Below are positions 41,603 to 50,020 of a DNA stretch of 64,000 nt, piece after piece. Under the pieces are notes generated by a model that worked only from the letters and a program-made list of their open reading frames with translations, ran no database searches and had not been told where the DNA came from. Source of the DNA: an uncultured Collinsella sp. (GTDB taxonomy: Bacteria > Actinomycetota > Coriobacteriia > Coriobacteriales > Coriobacteriaceae); the NCBI GenBank assembly GCA_958415665.1, contig CATYZK010000006.1, positions 18,352-82,351 on the forward strand. The letters run 5' to 3'. Positions within the stretch are counted from its first letter, which is position 1. Every line of letters starts with the position of its first letter. The position numbers were made by a program, and so were the translations under genes.

Positions 41603-42082
41603 CTACACGCCGGCGGCGATGCCGGTGCGGTCGTGGATGGCGCCATGCGGGCAGACGACAGCGCACATGCCGCACGACAGGCAGTCCGCGCCGTCGATAT
41701 GGGCGCAGTTGTCCTCGATGCGGATAGCGCCGGCGGGGCACTTTTTGGCGCACATGCCGCAACCGATGCAGCTCGTGTCGCAGATCTTGCGGGCGATGGC
41801 GCCCTTATCGGTGTTGTTGCAGCGCACCAGGATATTCTGGTAGCCGGGCACGAAGGCAATCACGCGCTGCGGGCACGCCATGCCGCACAGGCCACAGCCC
41901 GTGCACTTGGAGCGATCCACGCGGGCGATGCCGTCGACCAGCGCAATGGCACCGTAGGGGCAGGCCGTGACGCAGGCGCCACAGCCAATGCAGCCTTCGC
42001 TGCAGCGGGCGTCGCCGCCTGCGGAGGCGCAACCGCTTCCGCAGGCAACGTAGGCCACGTTATGTTGAATGGATTTGGCCAT
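41603..42082 (-). CDS. polyferredoxin with four 4Fe-4S motifs
   Basis: The 159-residue protein has four CxxCxxCxxxCP motifs: CIGCGACVTACP (31-42), CTGCGLCGMACP (60-71), CIGCGMCAKKCP (105-116) and CLSCGMCAVVCP (134-145). An N-terminal cysteine cluster (C14, C18, C27) may add another site. It lies between ygfK and xdhD with 11-12 base gaps, so it is almost certainly the electron carrier between them. It resembles the ferredoxin-like part of RnfB. Confidence 0.9.
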   Translation of the reverse strand: MAKSIQHNVAYVACGSGCASAGGDARCSEGCIGCGACVTACPYGAIALVDGIARVDRSKCTGCGLCGMACPQRVIAFVPGYQNILVRCNNTDKGAIARKICDTSCIGCGMCAKKCPAGAIRIEDNCAHIDGADCLSCGMCAVVCPHGAIHDRTGIAAGV

Positions 42083-42093
42083 AAGAGACTCGC

Positions 42094-45093
42094 CTATTTC
42101 TTAAGAAGGTACGGATAGCTGTCGCGCACGGCCTTGATGGTCAGGCGGACGGCCTCGGGCAGACCGGTGTTGACGGCATCGACCGAGACGGTGCGGACCG
42201 TGCCGGCGACGCGGACCTTAAAGTGATCCTCGTCCACGGCCAGGAAGCCCTCGTTCTCGGAGTTCTCCATGTCCTGCTCGCTCCAGAACAGGGTGAGCTT
42301 GTCCTTGTAGGGACGACCCTCCTGGTAGGGGCAGAACACGGCGCAGTTGCCGCACTCGTTGCACATGCCGTCGACATGGACGACCTGATGCTTGGCCAGG
42401 CCCGGCACCTTAATTGCCACGTTGGCGCGGTTGGGGCATACGTCGCAGCAGACCTCGCACACCGAGCCGCAGCCTAGGCAGCGGGTCTTGGTGCAATTGC
42501 GCTTGTCGCGGCACAGCGACCCCTTGCGCTCGTAGCAGGCGTCCTCGCGACCGGCCTGAGCATTCTGGTCGGCGTACTTGTTAAAGTCCACGCCAGCGAT
42601 GGCACGGGCGACCTCGGCGGCGTCGGCGATAGCCTCGACCACGGTGGCCGGACCGCGACGGCAGTCACCGGCAGCCCAGACGCCCTCGACGCCGGTGGAG
42701 GTGGCGGCAAGGCGGCCGCGACGGTCGTGCTCGACGCCCGCGGCATCGTACAGGCTGGCATCGATGCCCTCGCCCACGGCGCAGATCACCGTGGTGGCGG
42801 GAAGCTCGACGGTCTCGCCCGTGGCGACAGGGCTGCGACGGCCGCTTGCATCCGGCTCGCCAAGCTCCATAACATCGCAGGTCAGCACGGCGCCGTTGAG
42901 CGCCTTGGGCGCCAGCAGCTCGCAGAACTCAACGCCGTCAGCAAGAGCAAGATCGAGCTCTTCCTCGTCGGCGGGCATTTGCTTCTTGGTGCGGCGATAC
43001 ACCAGGCGCACGTTCTTCACGCCAGCCAGGCGCTTGGCCACGCGGGCCGCGTCCATAGCGGTATTGCCGGCGCCGATGACCACGACATCCTCGCCCAGCT
43101 CGAGTTTCTCGCCCTTCTTGGCGGCCTCGAGGAACTCCAGCACGTCGAGCTCGGCGCCCTCGCCCAGGCCCGCAGAGCCGGGCATCCAGGCACCGGTTGC
43201 CACGACCACGTCGGTGAAGCCCTGGGCCTTGAGTTCGTCGATGGAATCCACGCGAGCGTTGAGCTGCACCTTGGCGCCAAAGGCCAGGCAGAGCTCGGCG
43301 TCGTGGGAGATATCGTCGCTGGCGATACGGAACTCGGGGATGACGTGACGGACCACGCCGCCAAGCGAATCGCGGGCCTCGAAGATAGTGACGGGCACGC
43401 CGGCGCGCGTCAGGAAGAACGCCGTCGCCAGACCGGCCGGGCCGCCGCCGATAACGGCAACGTTGTACTCGCCGTCGTTGGCGATGGCCTGGGCGCGCAG
43501 CTTGGGCAGCACGGCGGTCATGGCCTCGCGGGCGGCCTTGAGCTTGCTGGCGCGAATCTGGGCGCCCTCGGGCTCGTAGAACGCACGCTCGCAGGCACGG
43601 CCGCAGGGATGCGGGCAGATGGTACCGGTAATGAACGGCAGGGCGTTGCGCTCGATGATGATGTTGAGTGCGTCCTCGTAGCGGCCCTCGTCAACAGCCG
43701 CCAGGTAGGCGGGAATGTCCTGCTGGATGGGGCAGCTCGTGCGGCACGGCGTGGTAAAGCAGTCGGAAAGCGGGCTCTTGCCGGCGACCTTGCGGTCGGG
43801 CAGCGGGCGCAGCGGCTTCTTGTAGAGCGGGTTGGTGAGCGAGTCGGTCTGGATCGCAGTCACGGCCTCGAGCGAGACGCCCGCGAACGGCTTGCCGTCC
43901 AGGTCGGTGAACTCGCCGGCCATCTGACTAAAGCGCTCGTAGCCACCGGGCTTGAGCACGTCGGTCGCCAGGGTGACGGGCCAAATGCCGGCATCGTACA
44001 GGGCGCGGATGTTGTAGACCGTGGCGCCGCCGGAGTAGCTGATGCGCAGCTTGCCATCGAACTGCTCGGTAATGCGGCGAGCAGCCTCGATGGTCAGCGA
44101 GAACAGCGAACGGCCGGACATGTACATCTCGGTGGAAGGTAGCTCGTTCCTGGTCACGTCGACGGGGAACGTGTTGGTCAGCTTGACGCCAAACTCCAGG
44201 CCGCGCTCGGCGCACAGGGCAATCAGGCGCTCGAACATGGGCACGGCGTCGGCCCACTGCAGGTCCTCGCGGAAGTGCGTGTCATCGAAGACGATGTAGT
44301 CAAAGCCCAGCTCGTTGAGGCGCTGGCGGGCAAACTCATAGCCCAGCAGCGTGGGGTTGCACTTGATGTAGGTGTTGAGGCCCTTCTCGGTGATCAGATA
44401 GGTCGCAATGCGCTCAATCTCCGCCGGCGGGCAGCCATGCAGCGTGGATTCGGTGATGGAGTTGGACACGCGCGCCGGAATGGACTCGACAAACGCGGCG
44501 TCGACATGCTCAAACTTGTCCAGATTGGCGAGCGCCCATGCGCGGCACTCGTTCCAGACGTCAGAGCCGCTGGCGTCCTTCATGCCCTCGATGTAGGCGT
44601 CGACCTTGGCGCTCTTAATACCCTCGAGGTCATAACCCACGGACATGTTGAAGACAAAGCCATCCGGGCTGCCCAGACCGTACTCGCGAGCGATCAGGTG
44701 GCAGGCAAACCATGCCTTCACGTACTCGGCAAAGGCCTGCGGAACCTCGAGCTCGGTCGACCATTCGCAGTTGTAGCACTCGTCCTGAGCCACGATGCAC
44801 GGCTTGTTGACGCACTTGGAGAGCTCCTCGCCGTCCATAACCTGGACGGTCTTGAGCTCAAAGAAGCGGGAACCGGCCACGTAGGATGCCACGATGTTCT
44901 GGGCCAGCTGCGTATTGGGACCGGCGGCCGGGCCAAACGGAGTCTCGATGCGCTCGTCAAAAATGGGAAGCGCGCCCTCCTGGTTGGCCGTGACCATCTT
45001 GCGCACGCCAAAGATGGCGTCCTGGGTCTTATGCTCCTCGATGATCCAGTTCATCAGCTGCGAAAACGGGATCGGCCTCATGATGTCGCTCAT
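42094..45093 (-). CDS. ygfK: YgfK-type putative selenate reductase / FAD-Fe-S oxidoreductase subunit
   Basis: From the ATG at 45091-45093 (AGAGGAG site) this is 999 residues. The N-terminal half resembles dihydroorotate dehydrogenase-type barrels. The middle is like the glutamate synthase small subunit, with an Fe-S motif (CFTTPCRTSCPIQQDIPAYL) and an FAD site (AVIGGGPAGLATAFFL). The second nucleotide site reads VVVIGAGNTAMDAARVAKRL. The C-terminus has CLGCGSVCEVCCDVCPNRAN and CNECGNCAVFCPYQEG clusters. YgfK is a marker of the purine/selenium cluster and probably links NAD(P)H and ferredoxin to XdhD. The selenate-reductase label is historical. Confidence 0.92.
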   Translation of the reverse strand: MSDIMRPIPFSQLMNWIIEEHKTQDAIFGVRKMVTANQEGALPIFDERIETPFGPAAGPNTQLAQNIVASYVAGSRFFELKTVQVMDGEELSKCVNKPCIVAQDECYNCEWSTELEVPQAFAEYVKAWFACHLIAREYGLGSPDGFVFNMSVGYDLEGIKSAKVDAYIEGMKDASGSDVWNECRAWALANLDKFEHVDAAFVESIPARVSNSITESTLHGCPPAEIERIATYLITEKGLNTYIKCNPTLLGYEFARQRLNELGFDYIVFDDTHFREDLQWADAVPMFERLIALCAERGLEFGVKLTNTFPVDVTRNELPSTEMYMSGRSLFSLTIEAARRITEQFDGKLRISYSGGATVYNIRALYDAGIWPVTLATDVLKPGGYERFSQMAGEFTDLDGKPFAGVSLEAVTAIQTDSLTNPLYKKPLRPLPDRKVAGKSPLSDCFTTPCRTSCPIQQDIPAYLAAVDEGRYEDALNIIIERNALPFITGTICPHPCGRACERAFYEPEGAQIRASKLKAAREAMTAVLPKLRAQAIANDGEYNVAVIGGGPAGLATAFFLTRAGVPVTIFEARDSLGGVVRHVIPEFRIASDDISHDAELCLAFGAKVQLNARVDSIDELKAQGFTDVVVATGAWMPGSAGLGEGAELDVLEFLEAAKKGEKLELGEDVVVIGAGNTAMDAARVAKRLAGVKNVRLVYRRTKKQMPADEEELDLALADGVEFCELLAPKALNGAVLTCDVMELGEPDASGRRSPVATGETVELPATTVICAVGEGIDASLYDAAGVEHDRRGRLAATSTGVEGVWAAGDCRRGPATVVEAIADAAEVARAIAGVDFNKYADQNAQAGREDACYERKGSLCRDKRNCTKTRCLGCGSVCEVCCDVCPNRANVAIKVPGLAKHQVVHVDGMCNECGNCAVFCPYQEGRPYKDKLTLFWSEQDMENSENEGFLAVDEDHFKVRVAGTVRTVSVDAVNTGLPEAVRLTIKAVRDSYPYLLKK

Positions 45094-45192
45094 AGTGAGC
45101 TCCTCTCTGTAACGCCCGGCGAGACCGCGCGGCGGGCGCAAATACGGTGTAGCGCTAGCACAAGCGCCGGCGACCCCGCGGAGGTCGCCTAT

Positions 45193-45228
45193 ACGCGCGT
45201 CGGATGCGGCGAAACATCCGACGCGCGT
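45193..45228. other. 14-base-stem hairpin between ssnA and ygfK
   Basis: ACGCGCGTCGGATG (45193-45206) pairs perfectly with CATCCGACGCGCGT (45215-45228). A second hairpin (GCGACC/GGTCGC, about 45170-45188) follows. There is no T-run. It may set the relative expression of ssnA and ygfK by processing or attenuation. Confidence 0.5.
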
Positions 45229-45242
45229 GAATCTACTTGTAA

Positions 45243-46598
45243 TTAGTAGGCGCGATCGTTGAGCGTGCTCCAGAGCTTCTTGGACTCAGCCATGGTCCAC
45301 GCGTTGATCTTGTCCTCATCGATACCGACAAACTCGCGATCCTTGTACAGGACGCGGCCGTTGATGATGGTGGTGCGGCAGTTTTTGCCCATCATGCCAA
45401 AGAGCATGTGGCCGTCGATGTTCTCCTCGCTCAGCGGCGTAAAGGGCTTGTAGTCCATGACGATGACGTCGGCGGCAGCGCCGGCCTCGAGCACACCGAG
45501 CTTGCGATCGAAGTACTTGCTGGCCATCTTGGCGTTATTCTCGAACAGCATGGTCATGGCCTCGCACCAGCCCACGTTGGGCATGGCGGCGTTGTGGCGC
45601 TGGATGATCAGGAAGACCTTGAGGCTCTCGAGCATGTCGTGGGTGTAGGCGTCGGTGCCCATGCACACGGGGATGCCGCGGCGGAAGAACTCGAGCACGG
45701 GTGCGCAGCCCACGGCGTTGCCCATATTGGATTCGGGGTTGTTGACGAGCCAGGTGCCAGACTCCTTGACGATATCCATCTCGGCAGGCGTCACGTGGAT
45801 GCAGTGGCCGAGCATGGTGTCGGGACCGAGCAGGTTATGCTGTAGCAGGCGCTCGACGGGGCTGATGCCGCCGCGGTTGAGGCGGGAGTCCCACACGTCG
45901 TTCATGCCCTCGCACACGTGGATATGGAAACCGGTCAGGCCGTTGTTGGCCTCGGCCATCTTGTCCATGGTCTCGTCCGACAGCGTAAAGGTAGCATGAC
46001 CACCAAACATAGCGGCGATCATGTGGTTGTCGTTGTCGCGACGCTCCTTGGCAGCCCACTGGGCAAACTCGGCGTTCTCGGCAATGGCCTGATCGCACTT
46101 TTCCTGACCACGGCGGTCGGAGACCTCGTAGCACAGGCACGAACGCATACCCAGCTCCTGAGCGGCGTCCTTAATGGTAAAGAGGCTGCCCGGAATCTCG
46201 CAGAAGCTCGCGTGGTGATCGAAGATCGTGGTGACGCCGTCACGGATGGAATCCAAGATCGTGGCATAGGCGCTGGCCTTGGTGCCGTCGAGCGTCAGGT
46301 TGTCGTCGATCTTCCACCACTGCTGCTCAAGATTCTCCAGGAAGTTGGTGGGATTGCAGCCCTTGATGGCAAGGCCGCGGGCCAGACCCGAGTAGATATG
46401 GGTGTGGCAGTTGATGAGTCCGGGCATGATGAGGTTGCCCTGGGCGTCGACGTACTCGGCATCCGGGTACTTGGCCTTGAGCTCGCGCTCGGGGCCCACT
46501 TCGACGATCGTATCTCCGTCAATGGCGACCGCACCGTTGGGAATGAACGGGGTCTGAGCGTTGCGGGTAAAGACGGAACCGTTTGCGACCAGAAGCAT
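45243..46598 (-). CDS. ssnA: putative aminohydrolase SsnA
   Basis: From the ATG at 46596-46598 (GAAGGGAG site) this is 451 residues. It is an amidohydrolase of the guanine deaminase/chlorohydrolase type: metal motif INCHTHIYSGLARG, a second histidine in HIHVCEGM, a third in GHCIHVTP, and the catalytic aspartate in CMGTDAYTHDML. In the purine cluster it probably deaminates a purine or an opened-ring intermediate. ygfK lies 150 bases downstream. Six extra N-terminal residues would be added if an upstream ATG were used. Confidence 0.9.
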   Translation of the reverse strand: MLLVANGSVFTRNAQTPFIPNGAVAIDGDTIVEVGPERELKAKYPDAEYVDAQGNLIMPGLINCHTHIYSGLARGLAIKGCNPTNFLENLEQQWWKIDDNLTLDGTKASAYATILDSIRDGVTTIFDHHASFCEIPGSLFTIKDAAQELGMRSCLCYEVSDRRGQEKCDQAIAENAEFAQWAAKERRDNDNHMIAAMFGGHATFTLSDETMDKMAEANNGLTGFHIHVCEGMNDVWDSRLNRGGISPVERLLQHNLLGPDTMLGHCIHVTPAEMDIVKESGTWLVNNPESNMGNAVGCAPVLEFFRRGIPVCMGTDAYTHDMLESLKVFLIIQRHNAAMPNVGWCEAMTMLFENNAKMASKYFDRKLGVLEAGAAADVIVMDYKPFTPLSEENIDGHMLFGMMGKNCRTTIINGRVLYKDREFVGIDEDKINAWTMAESKKLWSTLNDRAY

Positions 46599-46710
46599 AG
46601 ATGCTCCCTTCAACATCAGAGGCGGGGTTTGACACCTCTGACATAGCGGAAGTGCGAAGCGCCGGCCTACACCGGAAACGGGCCCTCTCCCGTCAACGCT
46701 TCACCAAAGG

Positions 46711-46778
46711 GACAAGCCCTTTGAAGTGCGGTTTGGCACCGCATGACAAGCCCTTTGAAGTGCGGTTTGGCACCGCAT
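46711..46778. repeat. perfect tandem duplication, 34 bases x 2
   Basis: The unit GACAAGCCCTTTGAAGTGCG plus 14 further bases ending GCACCGCAT occurs at 46711-46744 and 46745-46778 without a difference. Each unit contains the short stem GCGGT/ACCGC. It lies between the permease gene and ssnA. Confidence 0.9.
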
Positions 46779-46780
46779 GA

Positions 46781-46812
46781 CGTCGGCGGACGAGGCGATG
46801 CGTCCGCCGACG
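46781..46812. terminator. 12-base-stem hairpin after the permease gene
   Basis: CGTCGGCGGACG (46781-46792) pairs perfectly with CGTCCGCCGACG (46801-46812), 16 bases after the permease stop. No T-run follows on the minus strand, so read-through into ssnA is likely. Confidence 0.55.
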
Positions 46813-46828
46813 AATAGCACCGAATTGG

Positions 46829-48223
46829 TTACTTCTTGCTCTCGGGCAAGACCAGATCCACGGCAGCGTCCTTGGCGGCATCGATGTGCTGAGCCACGAC
46901 CGGCGTCTGCGGAAGGATCAGGTTAAGGACAATGGCCATGATGGCGGTGGGGGTCACGGCGTTGGAGCCGATGACGGTGGACACCCAGGTGGGCATGCCC
47001 TCGCCGGCGAGGCAGCCGCTGGCCATCCAGATACCCAGGCCAAAGACGACCGAGGTGCCGACGATGGTGGTAGTGCGCTGCGTGAGGCCCTCACGGGTAA
47101 ACATGCGCACACCGTTCATTGTGATAGTGCCAAAGACGCCGACGGTAGCGCCGCCGATGACGGGCTGCGGGATGGCGGAGAGCACGGCAGAGAGCTGCGG
47201 GAACAGACCGGCGATGGCAAAGACGGCCGCGATAATCACAAAGACCCACTTGTTGACGACCTTGTTGGAGCAGATGATGCCCACGTTCTGGCCAAGGGCG
47301 CTGGTGGGAAGACCGCCCAGCAGGCCGCCGACCATAGAGGTAAGGCCCTGGGACACGATGGCGCCGGAGAGCTCGCGCTCGGTGGGCATACGGTCGATGG
47401 AGCCCAGGCAGGCGGCGGAGACGTCGCCGATAACCTGGATGGCGACCATGGGGAACACAACGGCGAGGGTGATGCAGACCTCGGGATCAAACTCAAGCGC
47501 GTAGGGCATGAGCTTGGGAAGCGCGAAGACCTGGGCGGTAGCGACGCTGGAGAAGTCGATCATGCCAAAGGGGATCGAAACGATCATGCCAACGATCATG
47601 CCAAAGAACACGGATCCCAGCTTGAGCGTGCCCTTGCCAAAGTTGGCGAGCGCAAAGACAACGGCGAAGGTGATAAGAGCGACGCACCAAGCCTGTGGGG
47701 TGCCCCACAGCGGCGTGCCCATGCCACCGGCCATGTACTTGACGGCCGTGGGATAGAGAGAGACGCCAATGGAGAAGATGACCGTACCGGTCACGACGGG
47801 CGGGAACAGCCACTTGATCTTGCTGTAGGCCAGACCAAAGAGGACCGCGACGGCGCCGCCGACGATCTCGCCGCCCAGCAGCGCACCAAAGCTAAAGCCC
47901 GAGGCACCCATGGCCTGCAGGGCCGGCAGGAACGCGAACGAAACGCCCATGACGATGGGCAGGCCGCCGCCGATGCGACGGAAGGGAGCGAAGGCCTGAA
48001 GGGCCGTGTCGATTGCCGAAAGAATGAGCGCAACCTGAATGATGTCGGTGCTCTGCTGGCTATTAAAGCCGTAGACGCCGGCCATGATGACCGCCGGGGT
48101 AATGATGCCGGCAAACGATGCCAGTACGTGCTGAAGGGCACACGGGATCATTTCCTTAACGGGCGGCATGCCCTCGCGAGTAAACAGGGCTTCAGTGCCG
48201 TTCGTAACCGTCTCCTGGGCCAT
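46829..48223 (-). CDS. NCS2 family purine (xanthine/urate) permease
   Basis: From the ATG at 48221-48223 this is 464 residues with about 14 hydrophobic segments. It shows the NCS2 core: PAVIMAGVYGFN in the TM1 region, QVIGDVSAACLGS around TM8, and the signature QNVGIICSNK in the NAT-motif position. NCS2 carriers bring uracil, xanthine or urate in with protons. In E. coli the equivalent neighbours of this cluster are YgfO/YgfU (xanthine and urate). The precise substrate cannot be read from sequence. A Fur-like site lies about 100 bases upstream. Confidence 0.9.
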   Translation of the reverse strand: MAQETVTNGTEALFTREGMPPVKEMIPCALQHVLASFAGIITPAVIMAGVYGFNSQQSTDIIQVALILSAIDTALQAFAPFRRIGGGLPIVMGVSFAFLPALQAMGASGFSFGALLGGEIVGGAVAVLFGLAYSKIKWLFPPVVTGTVIFSIGVSLYPTAVKYMAGGMGTPLWGTPQAWCVALITFAVVFALANFGKGTLKLGSVFFGMIVGMIVSIPFGMIDFSSVATAQVFALPKLMPYALEFDPEVCITLAVVFPMVAIQVIGDVSAACLGSIDRMPTERELSGAIVSQGLTSMVGGLLGGLPTSALGQNVGIICSNKVVNKWVFVIIAAVFAIAGLFPQLSAVLSAIPQPVIGGATVGVFGTITMNGVRMFTREGLTQRTTTIVGTSVVFGLGIWMASGCLAGEGMPTWVSTVIGSNAVTPTAIMAIVLNLILPQTPVVAQHIDAAKDAAVDLVLPESKK

Positions 48224-48323
48224 TTGACCACCAATCCTCGAAGTAGTTGTTTTCGCATCTAACGCTCTATTGTGACGCAGTGCGGGGGTGAGGTTGTGCC
48301 TTCGTTGCATATCGTATTAAAGA

Positions 48324-48338
48324 TGATTCTCATTCTCA
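48324..48338 (-). promoter_or_regulatory. Fur-box-like site upstream of the permease
   Basis: On the minus strand the site reads TGAGAATGAGAATCA, flanked by AT-rich bases (TTATTAT before, TCTTT after). It resembles the Fur consensus TGATAATNATTATCA and classical sites containing AATGAGAATCAT. It lies about 100 bases before the permease ATG, in the 352-base divergent gap (48224-48575) to regulator 2. The gap also has TGGTCAA twice (near 48411 and 48436). Confidence 0.4.
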
Positions 48339-48575
48339 ATAATAATTTTTTGTTATCAGACTATTCTTGAGCTGAAATACCTCATTTCCGCAGGTCAGGA
48401 AAGTGTCTGGTCAAAATAACATCTAACTTTTCTTTTGGTCAACCGTTTACCGCTAAATTCCTACCGTTCGTCTGCATTACGCAATGTACCTGCGGATATA
48501 CGAGATGATGGGCAGCGTGTTACCATGAGAAAAAATTGTTATGAACATTTCCGATTTCACCCAAAGGAGTTGCCC

Positions 48576-49232
48576 GTGAACGAGACCGTACGTCGCTTTT
48601 TGCCGATGGTCGATTTTCTGGAGCAGATACTCGGCAAAAACAGCGAAATCGTGCTGCACGATTTCTCGGATCCCGACCACGCCATCGTCGATATTCGCAA
48701 CGGCATCGTGAGCGGCCGCAAGGTCGGCGGTCCCGCCACCGATCTGGCACTCAAGATCATGCACGACGCCAAGTATCGCGACCTGCCGTTTATTACGGGC
48801 TACGAGGGGCGCGGTGCCGGCGGCAAGACGTTGGAGTCAGCGACGTACTTTATCCGCGAGAATGACGAGATCGTCGGTATGCTCTGCGTCAACACCGACC
48901 TCTCGACCGTGCGCTCCATCAACGCCATGGCGCAGCAGCTCATGGCGTGCTTCGACGCGGCGCCGACGCGCACGGAGCCCGCCCCTATCGAGGTCGAAAG
49001 CCTTTCGGAGTCCACCCAGGAGCTCATCGACCGCAGCATTGCCGAGTTGCTGAGCGCGCGCGGGCTGGATGTAGCGTCGCTTGGTCAGAGTGACCGCGTG
49101 GACGTCATTCGCCACCTCAACGGCAACGGGGTGTTCATGCTCAAGGGCGCCGTGGCCTGCGCTGCCACCGCGTTGGGCATCTCGGAGCCCAGCGTGTACC
49201 GCTACCTGCAAAAAGTCCGCAAGGAGGGCTAA
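48576..49232 (+). CDS. YheO-like PAS/HTH transcriptional regulator 2
   Basis: I start this at GTG 48576, 8 bases after AAAGGAG, giving 218 residues; an ATG at 48525 would add 17. The PAS-like domain covers about residues 5-110 (EIVLHDFSDPDHAIVDIRNG, then YFIRENDEIVGMLCVNTDLS). The HTH covers about 165-215 (VIRHLNGNGVFMLKGAVACA, ALGISEPSVYRYL). It is a paralogue of the 18.3 kb regulator. It is divergent from the purine permease and probably controls the second half of the cluster. An intrinsic terminator follows. Confidence 0.85.
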   Translation: MNETVRRFLPMVDFLEQILGKNSEIVLHDFSDPDHAIVDIRNGIVSGRKVGGPATDLALKIMHDAKYRDLPFITGYEGRGAGGKTLESATYFIRENDEIVGMLCVNTDLSTVRSINAMAQQLMACFDAAPTRTEPAPIEVESLSESTQELIDRSIAELLSARGLDVASLGQSDRVDVIRHLNGNGVFMLKGAVACAATALGISEPSVYRYLQKVRKEG

Positions 49233-49280
49233 CGAGCAAAATGGAGCGCGACTCCACAAGCGATTCGTCACTTGACAAAA

Positions 49281-49315
49281 GACCCTGCAGCTCGCACGCG
49301 CTGCAGGGTCTTTTT
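49281..49315. terminator. strong intrinsic terminator
   Basis: GACCCTGCAG (49281-49290) pairs perfectly with CTGCAGGGTC (49301-49310), followed by TTTTT on the plus strand. On the minus strand the stem is followed by TTTTGTC. It can serve both regulator 2 (plus) and ridA (minus, stop at 49345). Confidence 0.9.
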
Positions 49316-49344
49316 GCATGTCATGTTTAGTTGTGGCCAACGCC

Positions 49345-49722
49345 TTAGAGAGCGGCGACGACCTCGATCTCGACCAGACCGCCGGCCGGAAGGGCGGCAA
49401 CCTGGAAAGCACTGCGCGCGGGGAACGGGGCCTCGAACTTGGAGGCGTAGATCTCGTTCACGGCAGCGAAGTCGGCGATGTCGGCCAGGTAGACCGTGGT
49501 CTTAACGACATCGGCAAAGGTGGCGCCGGCAGCGGTCAGCAGGGCCTCGACGTTAGCAAGGGACTGCTTAGCCTGGGCCTCGACGCCCTCGGGCATCTTG
49601 CCGGTTGCGGGGTCGATGCCCAGCTGGCCGGACAGGAACACCATGTTGCCGGTCTGGATGCCGGGGGAATACGGGCCGATGGCTGCGGGTGCATTATCGG
49701 AAGACACGACGGTCTTGCTCAT
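49345..49722 (-). CDS. ridA: RidA family enamine/imine deaminase
   Basis: RidA hydrolyses reactive 2-aminoacrylate and related enamines made by PLP lyases. The ATG at 49720-49722 has AAGGAGA upstream, giving 125 residues. The family signature is present: APAAIGPYSPGIQTGNMVFL, then GIDPATGKMP, VVKTTVYLADIADFAAVNEI, and the key arginine in FPARSAFQVAALPAGGLVEI. Location beside the purine cluster fits, because diaminopropionate ammonia-lyase produces aminoacrylate. It appears monocistronic. Confidence 0.93.
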   Translation of the reverse strand: MSKTVVSSDNAPAAIGPYSPGIQTGNMVFLSGQLGIDPATGKMPEGVEAQAKQSLANVEALLTAAGATFADVVKTTVYLADIADFAAVNEIYASKFEAPFPARSAFQVAALPAGGLVEIEVVAAL

Positions 49723-50020
49723 GTTTATCTCCTTACAAGTAAAAGGGAACGGGAGCGCGGCGTTCACACCGGGAGGCACAGTTCGGTCTGAACACCGCGC
49801 TTGATTGGGATAGTACTCAAGGTTTCCGCGCGATGCAAGATTATTATCACGTTGCGAGAATATTTTATCGCCCAACGGTTTCCCCGGACCGCTGAACGGT
49901 TCTCGTGTGGAGCAGCCAGTCCAAGCTGCTGAAGACTTTATCCCGCTTGGAGCACGGGCATCGCCTGCCGCGACGGCACCACTATACTTTTGAGTATCTG
50001 AGCATTTTGAAAGGCAGGAT

